Shown here one piece after another: positions 23,291-34,700 of a stretch of 64,000 bases of DNA. Each line of letters opens with the position of its first letter. Positions within the stretch are counted from its first letter, which is position 1. Under the pieces are notes generated by a model that did not search any database, was not told where the DNA came from, and worked only from the letters and a program-made list of their open reading frames with translations. The position numbers and the translations under genes were made by a program. Source of the stretch: Lutjanus erythropterus (Eukaryota > Chordata > Actinopteri > Lutjaniformes > Lutjanidae); contig CM034597.1 in NCBI GenBank assembly GCA_020091685.1, positions 2,612,646 through 2,676,645 on the forward strand, read 5' to 3'.

Positions 23291-23990
23291 ACACCTCTGC
23301 TAGGTAACCTGGTCAGTAGTTTCAGTTGGATCTCCCACCACTGTTACGCTGACAATTTGTAGCTTTACCTCTTGGTTAAACAAAATGATGCATCGGTACC
23401 CTCCCTGACTGCTTGGCTGCCACAAAGTGGAGTGGATCTCTCAAAATGTTCTCCAGTTGAACCCTGACTAAAGCGAGATCCTCTTGATCAGTCCAAGCAA
23501 TTCCATCTGTGAAATAAAACCCTGCATCAGCACTATGGCCACTTGTGTGTACTCCTTGAACTGCACATAAACACACTAGTAAAAAAACAAAACAAAACAA
23601 AAAAAACAACAACAAAACTGCTTATTTCAATTCTGCAATACTGCAAAAATAAAATTCATGCTTCCCACAAGAGACCTGGAACTATTCATCCATACCCTCA
23701 TCTTCTCATGCCCTCAAAATGCTGCAGCCAGGCTTCTTACTACAACCAACCACAGAGCCCATATCACACTGATCCTCGCTCCCCTCCACTGGCTTCCTGT
23801 TGAGTATTTCAAGATCCTACTCATCACTTCCAAAACCCTCCACCGCCCTGCCATACATCTCTGAACTTCTGCTGCCCTACTCCACCTCCACACAGCTCAG
23901 ATCAACTGACCGAGGTCTTTTATACATACCCCACATCCTACGAAAATCCAAGGGTGAATGTGGTTTTGCCGGTCGGGCCCCATTTCTTTG
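23290..23990 (+). pseudogene. L2-like LINE remnant
   Basis: Near 23340 the frame gives HHCYADN then LYL, a damaged version of the YADD box of reverse transcriptase. Around 23715-23990 broken frames give QNAAARLLTTTN, HITLILAPLHWLPVE, PAIHL, and LRSTDRGLLYIP in the next frame, then GPISLA. This order (NAAARLLT, LHWLPV, ISELLxPY, LRSxDxGLL, APxLWN) is typical of L2-type ORF2 C-termini. A GT microsatellite cuts it off at 23993. Confidence 0.7.
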
Positions 23991-23992
<2 letters not shown>

Positions 23993-24061
<69 letters not shown>

Positions 24062-24072
24062 TGCGCGTGCGC
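23993..24072. repeat. GT microsatellite
   Basis: About 33 tandem GT units followed by GCGCGTGCGCGTGCGC. The open frames at 23800-24167 on both strands are made of this repeat and are not genes. Confidence 0.95.
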
Positions 24073-24111
24073 ATGTAATCGTGTGTAGGGAGAGTGAAGT
24101 ACAGCATTACA

Positions 24112-24500
24112 ATCAGTATCAGAAATACTTTATTGATTTGGTCACAATACAGGTGCTTCAACTTTAGGATACAAAAATATCACAGCATAGAGTAACTGTA
24201 AAAATATATATAGTCTACTACTATATATAAAAGAGATAATATAACAATAATAACAACTTATATATAATACGTGTGCAAAGAAACATTTGTATATAGAGTT
24301 GTGCTAGGTGTTTATATTTATTGTATAGGGTTTTATATAAAATTGTGATAATTGTTTACATTTATATTTTGCTGTGTATGGAAATGGGTGTTTATAAATT
24401 CATTATGAGTTGAGATGAATAGTTGAAAAAAGGGTAGGAGTAAACAAAAATGTATACTTCTTCCTACTCCTTTTCAAACATGTAGTGTTTACTTTGTCTG
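24112..24500 (-). repeat. LINE 3'-tail-like sequence
   Basis: CAGTATCAGAAATACTTTATTGA resembles, inverted, the 3' end of common fish LINEs. AGGAGTAAACAAAAATGTAT and ACTTCTTCCTACTCCTTTTC near 24435 are another typical LINE tail motif. Confidence 0.4.
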
Positions 24501-24761
24501 TTGTACTTAATCGCTATTCTATTATATAAAAATTAGTTTGCAATGCAACACAATACACACAAGTACACAAAATGTCACTGCTTCAACATTACTGTTTTTT
24601 CAAATGGGTACAAGCGATAATAGCACACACTGGTTTTAATACATGCTGGAGTTCCTACACATTACAGTTACAAAGTTAGCATAGCCGCTACATCTACACC
24701 AAAAAATAGCTTAGCTGCTAACTTTACATACAACAGCTCCAGTTACACTTCAAATACACAG

Positions 24762-25271
24762 TGTTATGCCCAGCTCATTGGAGAGCATAACAAAGACAGG
24801 AGGCCCACACAATAACAGCTTTGAACAAACAATTAATTTATTGAAAATGAAACAACATAAACAACCAAATAGCTAAATATGGGAATCAGTGGTGTAATGA
24901 AGGTGTTGGGTGCTGTGAATGTGGGTGCTAACACGTACAAAAGGAAAACCAAGGCTAAGCTAAACAAAGTCAAACCAAACCAAACAAAACCCGGTGGGTG
25001 CCTGAAAGGCACCAGCCTTCCAAGAGGGAGAGAGAGAGCCATCTTGGATTCTCCCAAGCTTTTAAAGGCCCTGCCCAGGTGGAAGCAATCCACCAACGAG
25101 GAGGGAGGGGCAAGCAACCAGGGAGGGAACCAGCAAAGGAAAGAAGAGGCAGGAGCAGGAACTGACCTGAGGCCTGTGGCCGTCACAACAGCGGGAATGA
25201 ACAGCCAACTTCCAACTCTCCATAACTCCCTGTACACTTCTGTCCACTTATTACCCAGTTTGCTTACCTGA
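24762..25271 (-). mobile_element. Solo-LTR-like element flanked by a 10-bp direct repeat
   Basis: AAATACACAG occurs immediately before (24752-24761) and after (25272-25281). In minus orientation the element has a TTTAAAAG box, a Kozak-less open stretch, AATAAA near its end, and finishes GGGCATAACA, all LTR-like. The 148-codon minus-strand frame (24833-25279) lies inside it and is not a gene. A 10-bp duplication is longer than the usual 4-6 bp for LTR integration, so the class is uncertain. Confidence 0.5.
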
Positions 25272-25439
25272 AAATACACAGATTAAAGAGTACATCACAT
25301 TTTGACACACCTCTGTCCAACTCAGCACGAAGTGCCCTTATTTACATCTGGCAGAGATGCTCACTTTAGGAGATGCTCCCTTTTGTGTCGAAAAGAGGCA
25401 ACAACAAATATTTTCGTATGCACCATTTGATATGCAGGA

Positions 25440-26775
25440 TTTTGGTAGCTGCTTGCTATAATGAAATGAAATTACAATTAAATGAAATGAAATGGCAGTT
25501 ACATTAAATAAAATATGGGGGTGGCTTTTTACAATAACATTTTGTATTTATGAACTTCTTGTCCTACGAACTCATCTTCACAAGTGTCCTGGCAGAACTT
25601 GATGGGGTGTCACCAGCAGTAGGGGGAGGTGAGGATGATGATGTGTTGGTGTATGTATGTATGCTTGTTGGTGTTCGTCTGTTCTTATTGATAAATGAGC
25701 TCCAGTAACTGTGAATGAATCTTATTTGGTTGTTTTTGATGCTGTGTGTCTTTTAGCTGAGATGTATTCAGATAGGAGTAGCTGCCATTGGGTTGTTTCT
25801 GTTTTTCCAGTTTAGGACTATAGTTTTCTTAGCGATTGTTAAGGCGACCAGTAAGGGTTGTTCATATTTCAGTGGAGGTTCAACTGACAAGAGACGGACA
25901 AATGTGGAGACTGGAATGCTGCATCCTCTGATTGAAGATCATATATGAATGAAATTTGTCCAGAGTGTTTGAGTGGGTGGGCAGAGCCTGATCAAGGTAA
26001 TCATCAGTGGTGTCTAAGGTGCAGTGTATACATTTGTTGTTGTCTATGAGTCCCATTGTGTATTACTTTTTATTGAATAAGTTGCAGTTTGGAGTTTTTT
26101 TGGACATTGCGAAGATGTTAATGCAGATGTGCATCCAGGAGTTGGTGTTTATGGTAATGGCTGGATCTTTTTCTCTGTCTTTTTTCACAGTCTTGGGAGG
26201 TCATTATCTGTTTTTCCAAGGAGTTCTGAAAATATTTCTTTCTGAGTGGCTCTGAGTTTGATTTGACTGAACAATGGTGGTGTCTCCAGGGTGTTGTTTG
26301 ATGTGTTAATTTTTTTCCTTTTAAACATTGTTTCAGTTGTGAATATTGTAAGAAGCTGTTGTTGCCAATGATATATTTCAGTTTTAGTGTTTCAAACATT
26401 TTGAGTGAGTCATAATCAAATGTGTTCCAGATGTATAATTCCTGCTGTTTTTTCCATAAACCGAATGATAGTGGTTTATTTTTTTATTTGAAAGTCCAGA
26501 TTGTGCCAGATGAGTGTGAGTGTGTTTGAAGATATGTGGTGCATTTCCTCCAGGCTGTCAAAATCATTGCTATAAATGAATGAGTTTTTAAAACAGCTGT
26601 GATTTTTGATTGACCGGGTGAGGAAAGGAAAATCTTTCTTGGCAATTGTATTGTTCTATGTCCATCCAGGGGTGTTGTGTTTGAGTTTTTTGCAACCAGA
26701 AGGGATATTCTTGTTTCTTTTTAGCTGTTTTTTAATGTATTTTCTGTACATTTGAAATAAAGAATCTTCACACCT
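25440..26775 (-). pseudogene. L1-type LINE ORF2 C-terminal remnant
   Basis: Reading the minus strand from 26770 down, broken frames give LTAWRKCTTYLQTHSHSSGT, WNTFDYDSLKMFETLKLKYI, NNSFLQYSQLKQ, a damaged middle, and finally LKYEQPLLVALTIAKKTI, VLNWKNRNNP. These are the spaced C-terminal motifs of fish L1-like ORF2 (tAWrk..., lkY..., FLqYlQLk, LaltxAKktIxxnWk). Several stops and shifts kill it. The stretch to 25440 is its probable 3' tail. Confidence 0.6.
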
Positions 26776-27184
26776 TCATTCATTCATTAAACTAAAACTG
26801 GTCCATTAAATGTGCCATATACAATCCTGCCAAACTTAATGACAGTCTACAACAGTACAGTTCCAGACATCTAAAACTCTCTAGTCAGTGCGGCCAAAAC
26901 TAATTCAGCTCTGAAATAGCAGCAGAACTTTGTGACACTAGATCACTACTATGGGCCTCCTCTGCGTGCTCCATTATTGTCTTATTTCAGGACACCTCGA
27001 CTGATAGAAGAAACCAGTGCCGGTGAAATTTTTAGAACTCCCCACTGAAACACTTGAATGCATCAGCGGAGTCCTTGGAAATGGCATATCTGCCTCGGGA
27101 ATTTCAAACTCTCTACTGAGAGTTGTAATGAAATTATAGTAGAAGAGATGGCAAAGTGTCCGCCTCGCAACCAGAGACCATAAA
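26776..27184. other. No gene; repeat-poor sequence, possible conserved non-coding DNA
   Basis: Sequence at 26957-27180 has balanced composition, few stops in one minus frame and no recognised repeat. Conservation cannot be judged from one genome. Confidence 0.25.
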
Positions 27185-27370
27185 TCCCACAGTATAAACC
27201 CCTGACTCCTTCCTCTTCTCCCTCCTCCTCCTCCTCTTTGTCCTTCCCAGCACATCTCCAATCCGTCTCTACTTCGGTCTCCCCTCTTCACCTTTTTTTT
27301 CTTTAATAGTCCAGGACGATATTTTCTCTCCTCTCGTTTCCCTCTTCTTTTTCCTCCACTTTATACTTTC
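27185..27370. repeat. Pyrimidine-rich low-complexity tract
   Basis: CTCCTT/CTCCTC-type words dominate the plus strand, with a short T run at 27292-27300. Confidence 0.7.
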
Positions 27371-28099
27371 GCTCTGTCCCCCAGACCCTCACATGAACTT
27401 TCTCTTGAGGTCCCATTTATCACAGATTGGATTTCTCCTGTTGTCTGGTTCCTCTGGAGGGTACTTCATCTCTGAGACCAAGCTGCACCAGAATCTCAAC
27501 ACTCCAACTATTTCTGTCTGCTTATCACCTCCACTATCAACTATCACTAACTCAGTATTCAGGCTGGTGAGAGAGGAGGAACCAATATCAAAATCAAAGG
27601 GTAGCTGAGCAATGACAAAATATATATTTGTGTATTTCACTCTTTTTTGAAAATTGGGACAAAACTGTGTTTTTGTATTTTTACTCTTCAATTATGCTGG
27701 AAAATATATTAATATATTCTACCTATTTTAAAAGATCAAATGCTATTAAACAGTGTAGTCATAGTGAGCAGCCATTCTGTTTTTTAAAGTGTCTCTTAAT
27801 GTTAATCAAAATACACATTTGAAACCATAATTCTTATTTAGCTTTGATTTAGGACTACAGAGTTGACGTGTTTAGACACATCTGATAGCAAAAGTTTACC
27901 GGTGCTTGAGCAGTATCCCTGCCTTTTTTAAACCAGGAAGTGAGACAGAGGTCCTTAGGGTGTAGCAAACCCTTTTTATGCCTGATTAAATTGAAAATCA
28001 AAAGAGTTGATGGAAATCTGGGACACAACAAATTGATTTTAAGACAAAGATGATCATAGTAACACATATTCATACCTATGTTATTGTTAGTATTAGGTT

Positions 28100-28260
28100 T
28101 TAAAGATCTTCGAACACATTTTTAAATTGTTTGAAGTTGCGAGTCCTTGTCTGGGACAAGTGTCTTCTGGCACATAGAAAGTTTAGAAATTAAGGATTTA
28201 TGAAACTATGTCATTCATGAAATGTTTTGGTTTGCTTTAATTTTTTTAAAGAATTAATTG
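28100..28260 (-). repeat. Truncated LINE 3' end, same family as 33575-34700
   Basis: GAGTCCTTGTCTGGGACAAG, TCTTCTGGCACATAGAAAG and TTTAGAAATTAAGGA parallel 33580-33650 (GAGTTCTTGTGTGGGACAAG, TTTTCTGGTACAGAACAAG, TTTAGTAATTAAAAAGA). Only the 3' untranslated end is present. Confidence 0.55.
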
Positions 28261-28376
28261 TCACCAAAAAATGGGAATTAGAGCATTGGTATTAATAATT
28301 GTAAAAAAAAAAATGGTGAAACATAATTTGTCTGAATTTTAAAGAATGGACGATTAACAGTTACATCACTTTATTA

Positions 28377-28770
28377 TTGTCATGATTTGGGGCTTTCTGT
28401 TTTATTTTGTAGTCCTGGTCCTGTCTCATGTGTCTTCACCTTACTTCCTGTCTTTGTCCTTGTTCCACTCTTTTTGATTTCTATTTGTTCCACCTGTGTG
28501 TGATTAGTTGCTTGTCTCTTTAGTCCTTGTGTTTCTGTGCCTGTTTGTTGTCCTCCTTTTGTGTCATCCCCTGTGTTTCAGACTTTTGTTGCATTTTTTG
28601 GACTTTGGATTTGTTTTTGATTTGTTTGGTTTTTTTTGGGGGGGGGGCTTTGTGTTCCTCATTTGCCCTCAATGGATTTGTTTGTTTTTGGACTTCAGTT
28701 GAACTGTTTCTGCTTCACCCCGCTCTGCACTTTTGGGTCTACCATCTTGTTTAGTTTGACACACACCTGA
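28377..28770 (+). mobile_element. LTR-like sequence
   Basis: Begins TTGTCATGATTTGGGGC and ends CACACACCTGACAG, with a T/G-rich interior (TGTTCCACCTGTGTGTGATT) typical of fish gypsy LTRs. TGTCA...TGACA ends are visible, but no target duplication. The 28508-28754 open frames reflect this composition. Confidence 0.4.
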
Positions 28771-28905
28771 CAGTTCCATTTCTTGTATCCCTCTATTTCT
28801 TTTGACTTGTTGAATGTTGAATGTTCAACACGTAAATGACAGAGTAGATTGACTGACGACAATCCCCAAAATGACCTGACTATTGGAGAATATACAGGAC
28901 CTTAA

Positions 28906-29362
28906 AGGGAACATGCTGCCCTTTTCATGTGGCTGTCCAGTCAGTGTTGATGGTAAATTTAGACAATTAAAGCAACAACTTCCTCAGTGCTGCTATTTTG
29001 ACCAAGAAAGCTGAATTTCCCTGCTCACAGAGCTGTGCAGCAGTGCCTTCTTGTACCAGGATGCATGTTTGTGACTCCCATGACCATTGTGCATTGTTAT
29101 CATCACCCTACCCCAAGGCTTATACTCTGCTGGCCAAACCATAGTGTTAAGTCACTTAAATATTCACTTAGCATGTCCCCTGGCTACCAGGAGGAGGAGA
29201 CTAGAAATCCAAGCTGAACTAGGCTATAGTTCTTCACTGGATGCAGGAAGAAGATCTATATTTTCTGTCAATATGGCAGCAGTGAGCAATTTGTTGCTTC
29301 AGTTGACTACATTTACATTAACACTGACTGGACATCCACATGAAAAGTGGTGAATTTCCCCT
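28906..29362. mobile_element. TTAA-flanked miniature element (piggyBac-like)
   Basis: TTAA occurs at 28902-28905 and 29363-29366. The ends form a long imperfect inverted repeat of about 60 bp. The left arm has CTTTTCATGTGGCTGTCCAG and TCAGTGTTGATG. The right arm, inverted, has CTTTTCATGTGGATGTCCAG and TCAGTGTTAATG. No transposase is present. The open frame at 29087-29353 is inside it. Confidence 0.7.
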
Positions 29363-29366
29363 TTAA

Positions 29367-30084
29367 GTACGTTCTATAAGTCACATGACAATAAACATGG
29401 AAACCATCACAGTTTGATCAGGTTTAGGAGAAAGTCCTGTTTGTTTATACAACCTCACCTGACTCTCTCCTTTTCTCCTGTCATAATTACTCTGGTTACT
29501 AGAAGTCAGTGCCTGTTGAAGGTTATAATAAAACTGCTGGTGGTTACTCAGAGACTGTGATCTACAAGCCTGGATCAGCTTTACAAATGAAAGAAAATGG
29601 TTTGATCTACAACATAAGACAAGTTTTAAAAAGGGCAATAGGGATAATTGTAGATTAAAAAAGTTAAAAATCACCATTTTGTATATTTCATTAACAGTTA
29701 TCTCCTATGTTAAAGTTGACATATTATTTGGATTGTCCAGCTGTCAGCTGACAAAATGTAAAAAGGAGGAGAAAACACTGACATTCATCAATATTCTACA
29801 GAATTTTAGATCAGTTATAGAGCTGAAACATTCCTCAATTATTCCAACTGAAAATTAATCTGCAACTTTTATAATAATTTGAATGCAGTTTTAATGCTGG
29901 ATTTCTGGCACTATTTGCATTTAAGTATAAACATTTGTTTTATCAACTGAAAAATATCACATACCAATGCAATACTTATAATAATATCTACCTATTTTGT
30001 TGCTATGCTCCTGTGTGTTATTAATATTAATTTACTTAGCATTGTGGAACTTCTGTGTTCCTTACTAAAGTTGGACATTATATA
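29367..30084. other. No gene or repeat recognised
   Basis: AT-rich. A GAAAGAAAATGGTTT stretch and scattered oligo(A) only. Confidence 0.35.
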
Positions 30085-30590
30085 TGTTCATGTCTGAAAA
30101 CATGTGAAAACACTGAAAGATATGTGGTAGTGAACTGTGGTGTTTGACCATTAAGCTGTTGTCCATGATTTCTGTGTTCAGGATTTTTTGGCCGGACCTA
30201 AAACACGTCTCAGTTATGTGCCAGAGCCATGGTGCTCAACACTATATAAGCCCCACAAATGATACCGCCTCCCCTCACCCTCCCTAATGGTCAGTTACAA
30301 ACATACCTTCAGTGACTCTCTCAGTCCAGATCAGCCCAGCAGTTCACTTCAGTTCCAACAACCTGACACAGAAGAAAAAACAAATACCATCCTGTCACCG
30401 TCCTCTGGCTCTGGTGGCTCAAACATGTCTGGACATGTCCAATAAATCTGCTAGACAGGGCGTCCATGTTTCAAGTCGTAGTGGTGTTTGACACTGAGAC
30501 AGTGGAATGGACACGCCCCCAGAGTGTCAGAGCAGAGCAGGCTGCTCATTTTTTCGTGATTTTGAAACCTAATTTCATATACTTCTTTTT
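30085..30590 (+). repeat. Repeat copy A of a pair (B at 62405-62950)
   Basis: Shares with 62405-62950, in the same order and orientation, TTTCTGTGTTCAGGATTTTTT, GGTTACAAACATACCTT-like text, CAGTTCCAACAACC, a 30-base identical run at about 30387-30416, and GACAGTGGAA/ACACGCCC. It contains TATATAAG near 30242 and AATAAA near 30441, which is LTR-like, but no TG...CA ends were fixed. Confidence 0.6.
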
Positions 30591-30870
30591 TAAAAGGAAG
30601 CATATATGTTGTAGATATCTACTATAGAAGCCTTTTAAAGGCCTTAAGATGTTAAAGAAGAGATGAAAGTTTCACTCTGACTTGGATCATAAATAACAGT
30701 CAGCATCACAGTGGGAGCTGTAAAGTTCACTGTTCACATTAAATGTTAATGCATGGGCCACGCTACAATCAGCAGAGATGCTTTCCCTTTGGCAAGTCAA
30801 CATGCTTGACTCTGAAATACATTCAGATCCAATCCTGACTTGTGTTTCTCACCATCCTCATTCACTCCTC

Positions 30871-31047
30871 TCAGACCCCAGAGGAGGACACGTCCTCTGC
30901 AAGACCACCGTCTGGCTGTCTGCTCTACCCAAACATTTCCTCATCACCCTGACCTTACGGAGGGCAGAGGAAGGCCTTATCTACAAGAAGATATACTCCA
31001 GGATGGTCCTCTCCTCTAAGTTTGTGTACATTATGTGTTGTGTTTAA
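30871..31047 (+). CDS. Weak candidate exon or ORF
   Basis: A good acceptor (CATTCACTCCTCTCAG) precedes GC-richer sequence with a frame reading PRGGHVLCKTTVWLSALPKH, FLITLTLRRAEEGLIYKK and IYSRMVLSSK before a TAA. Codons look protein-like. However, a second frame is also nearly open, no good donor or polyadenylation signal follows, and I recognise no family. A terminal exon of another transcript or a pseudo-exon is possible. Confidence 0.22.
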   Translation, partial: SDPRGGHVLCKTTVWLSALPKHFLITLTLRRAEEGLIYKKIYSRMVLSSKFVYIMCCV

Positions 31048-31109
31048 TGAATTACACTACACTGATTTTGAATAGGCCTAATGGCTGTTGAATCAGTGAA
31101 GATACAAAC

Positions 31110-31175
31110 AATGGAGGACTTAAAATAAGATAAACTTTAGTGATCCCATACTGTGGAAATGGACTTTTTCTAGTC
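31110..31175 (-). repeat. LINE 3'-tail-like motif
   Basis: AAATAAGATAAACTTTAGTG followed by ATCCCATACTGTGG resembles the (AAGATAAACTTTATTGATCCC) type tail found in fish LINEs. Confidence 0.4.
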
Positions 31176-31729
31176 AGGTTTCTACTCTTTGTGATGCGAC
31201 TGTTGAAACTGAGATCTGAGAATGTGGCATCATCACTAAGTCTATTACTAACCTTCAAATAAAGTGGTTTAAATAATCTGGATAAGCTGTCTGCACTCAT
31301 GATTCTTGACCTGTTGGATTTTATTCTTTTTTTTATCTCAGCAGTTACTTTAGTTATAACTGACAGAAATTATGAATTAGAAAATCCAAGTTGTAACAAA
31401 CCAGAATTATCCACTGGATGAGTATCAACAATAACTGACACAACTTAATTTAATGCAACATAACATTATATATTAGTCTAACTGCACTAGAGCTAACCTT
31501 GTTGAAGCTTCTACCATAGCTTCTGATAACTCACTTTTTGTCTTTTTGAGGAGAGAACAGAAATGTTGCAATGGCTGCACCCAAAAAGAGGCAGATGAAA
31601 GACTGATAAAGAGTGAGAAACCAAGCTTCTCTATTGTGTTAAATTAGTCTCAAAACCCACGCATGAAAATGTGCTCATGATAAAGCGTAAAGAACTAGCA
31701 GCAACTGCCTGAAATGTGCACAGGAGCGC

Positions 31730-32480
31730 CAAAAATTGCAGTTCCTTGAATGGCCACCTGAGGCTGGCTCCAAAAGCAAGTCAATCTCCATATTAAATAT
31801 ATTAATCCCCACATTAAAGTGCAGGTTTACAGCCTGGTAGAACAAACTCTGCAGCAATTTCCTGCATGACAACTGCATGTACTCCATGACTAAATTATTA
31901 TAATCAAACACCAATAAAGTGATAGCACAAATAATTCTATAGAGAGACACCCTCATATTGCAATTTTTTCCTGTAAATGTATTGTTTTTGCATTTATTTG
32001 TATTATGTATATTAAAGTGCCCAGTTTTACAGTATTTTTACAGCCTGGTAGAAGAAATAGTTTTGGTCTCTCGTATATTTCCACCATAATAGCTGTAAGA
32101 ATTTTTATATGACTCACCCATTTAAATTATACCAAGGTGTAAAGTTATGCATAATTAAGGGTGTGGCCACTTTGAATGAGTGGATGCCACCACAGATTGC
32201 TAGCTACAAGGCAGCTGCCTCGGCTCCAATCACATTCCTCCTTTTTAGTTAAACCTTTAGAACTCTTTAGTCCTCTTTATTTTAGTTAGTCTAGTCTGGC
32301 ACTGCCAAGATGGCGAAAGCCGCAATGGTTCTTTAGAAAACTGTGAGTGACGTCCTGGAGACTACGTCCACTGTTTACAGAAAGGCATCCTTGCAAAGCT
32401 AAATTTCCCCTCTGCAGGCACGAATGTGGACCCACAGCAGTCCCAGGTTTACAAGGGTGTAAAAGCATGCATCACACCCA
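31730..32480 (+). mobile_element. Non-autonomous repeat with internal duplication
   Basis: GAATGGCCACCTGAGGCTGG, CTCCAAAAGCAAGTCAATCT and TTTACAGCCTGGTAGAA occur near the left end. The TTTACAGCCTGGTAGAA unit repeats at about 32037. Further on are AAAGTTATGCATAATTAAGG, GTGTGGCCACTTTGAATGAG and CTGGCACTGCCAAGATGGCG. These are blocks of a repeat common in perch-like fish (recall). Confidence 0.5.
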
Positions 32481-33199
32481 CAGATAAATATTTTCCACCA
32501 TCAGTTGAAATTTGAATAATAAATGCCAAATGCAAGACGGTGGGTCGCGCATCTGTGTTCTCCGCTGCTCTCCACGCAGCAACATTTGGGAATATATCCA
32601 CGTTGCACAGACTGTCTCCTTGGGCACTCTCTGTTTTGGTTTATGTATGTGTAAAGGGCTGGGTGCAGGTGAATATAGATCAGCAGGTGTTGTGATGATT
32701 AAATACTCTCTAACCAGTCACACCTCTGGTCTCAGAGCTCTGAAACAGCTGAGCCAGTCACAGTTAAACATAATGACAGCTCAGCAAATGAAAAGCCTCA
32801 CCTCAGGAAATGTCTGGATGGTTCAGAGCATCACAACATGAACACACATCAACACAAATCTGTACCCGAAGACAGATGGAGTCTAACTTTCCATCAGGTA
32901 GTTATAACAACAATAGAAATTAAAAATAAAGAAAGTGAAGTGACTGGTGGCTCCTGGCTTCAGCTGGCACTGATGGAGGTGCATCAGGCAGAAATACTCA
33001 GGAGGCAGATCCATCTGTCTTTACATCTGGTGATGATTACATTGGATGGAGGCTATTTTAGAAATAATTCTAATATTTTCTATAATTTTTCACCTGTTCA
33101 TGGTCAGATTGTTTAGCAGTTAATGTTACACAGCTGTATTTCACACACAGAGAATGGTCCGAAAAAGATAAAATATCCAGTGAGTGGCAGTTCTCTGGG
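32481..33199. other. No gene seen
   Basis: Two modest open frames (32512-32841 and 32838-33116) abut but match nothing recognised and have no splice or start context. Confidence 0.3.
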
Positions 33200-33570
33200 C
33201 GTGTAGACACGTCACAAAGCTCAAATCATCTCAAACTGGTTTCTTGAACGTGACAATAAGTTCATTGTACTCCAGTGTACTCCACAGTCACCAGATCTCA
33301 GTCTACTAGAGCACCTTTGGGATGAGGTGGAACGGGAGATTCACATCATGGATGTGCATCCGACAAATCTGCAGCAACTGCATGATGCTACCATGTCAAT
33401 ATGGACCAAAATCTCTGAGGAACGTTTCCAGAATCTTGTTGAAGCTGTGCCACAAAGAATTAAGGCAGTTATGAAGGCAAAAGTGGGTCCAACCTGGTAC
33501 GAGCAAGGTGTACCTAATGAAGTGGCTGGTGAGTGTTTGTTATCAGTAGGTATCGTTACTTTTGGATTTT
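33200..33570 (+). pseudogene. 3' end of a Tc1-like transposase
   Basis: The frame gives LLEHLWDEVEREIHIMDVHP, TNLQQLHDATMSIWTKISEE and RIKAVMKAKVGPTWYEQG. This is the C-terminal third of a Tc1 transposase. The glutamate codon at 33309-33311, in EHLWD, is the third residue of the DDE/DD34E catalytic triad. The two aspartates and the DNA-binding domain are missing, and the sequence upstream is out of frame, so it cannot make an active enzyme. The apparent 81-codon ORF from 33327 is only an internal methionine. Confidence 0.8.
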
Positions 33571-33574
33571 AAAT

Positions 33575-34700
33575 AGTTTGACATGTGAGTTCTTGTGTGG
33601 GACAAGGCTGTTTTCTGGTACAGAACAAGTTTAGTAATTAAAAAGATGAAAGCACAACATTTCATAAACTAGATGTATCTCATATGATTTTTGTTTTCAA
33701 ACAGATGGTTCCTTAAATCAGTGTATACAGGGCAATAAAACGGAAAATGATATTCATCCTCAACAACATCAAGATCACACCAGACACATACAGTACGTTT
33801 CTCTTCAGGGATACCTTTGTATCTGCCTACAGCACTAGCCAGTGGTAGGGTACCAGTTCTTACCTGGGCACATAGGGATTTCTGTCCTGTCTTCAAATTA
33901 AGAGTTGTATAAGGTTCTGTGTGGAAATCATCTTTGATTTGAATGTAGTTTCTGAGCTTTGGTTTAGACCAAATCATTTCTTTCATTGTTCTTTATGGAT
34001 CTTTAGTAGTTTTTGTTTGACTATATTTGTATTACACTGCGCATTGTTCCTGAAAATAACATTTAATTCCGGAAAAGGAAATAATACAGATACCTCTTTT
34101 GCCTAGGGATGATTATGAGTTGTATCCCAGTTCAAGATCTTTGTGGTCAGCCTCTCCTCTGGCAATTGAGCAAGGCAGTTCCAACCAAACTATTTCACAT
34201 CTCTGTTTCACAAGACATGACACCCATCCCATGTCCCCTTCAACAGCCGCCTTAGTGGTATATTTGTGAACCCCAAGAAAACACCTCATGGTTCGAGTCT
34301 AAGTAACATTACTGTCAGGTCTGTCTTTAAAAACCCCACATTGCTGCAGCATAAAATAAAATTGAGCCAACCACTGAATCATAAAGTTTTGAAAATGTTA
34401 AAAAACCAAGGTCAGGACATGATTTCATTTTACTCATTACAGACCTTAAAGTTCTCCCTGCTGACTCTGCTAGTGATTTTCTTTCTTCAGAAAAGGTCAT
34501 ATTTTTATTAAAAACAAAAAGATATTTGTATGAAGTAGTATACTTTAAGAAATTTAATCCACACTGAAATCTGAGTTTTCTGACTCTTGATGGCAAATCA
34601 CCATTTACTACACCAACAATATCATCTGCTTCTAACACAATACTTAAGTGAATGCCCAGAGGGCTGTGCAAGTGAGATTAATATGTCAGCAGGTATTTTG
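33575..34700 (-). pseudogene. Non-LTR retrotransposon 3' remnant
   Basis: Read down the minus strand: FVFNKNMTFSEERK, RTLRSVMSKMKSCPDLGF and VVGSILFYAAAMWGF (34671-34327) correspond to the region after the reverse-transcriptase palm (.ILdYAsgvWG). A broken middle follows, then SKPKLRNYIQIK, CAQVRTGTLPLASAVGRYKG and VCVWC...EYHFPFYCPVY (33986-33669). The last part is a C-x2-C-x9-H-x4-C zinc-knuckle typical of LINE C-termini. The 3' untranslated end (33575-33668) is shared with 28100-28260. Frames change at least twice. The element abuts the Tc1 remnant. Confidence 0.75.

Noticed and set aside
23800-24167. ORFs of 69-94 codons on both strands around 24.0 kb
   Set aside because: They consist mainly of GT-microsatellite translation (VCVC / HTHT) joined to LINE remnants.
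24833-25279. 148-codon minus-strand ORF, the second longest in the window
   Set aside because: It lies within the LTR-like element, has hydrophobic low-complexity text, and overlaps an open frame on the other strand.
33327-33572. Stand-alone 81-codon transposase gene
   Set aside because: It is the C-terminal part only; the methionine is internal and the first two catalytic residues are missing.
33669-34671. Two separate minus-strand genes (105 and 114 codons)
   Set aside because: They are two frames of one broken LINE ORF2.
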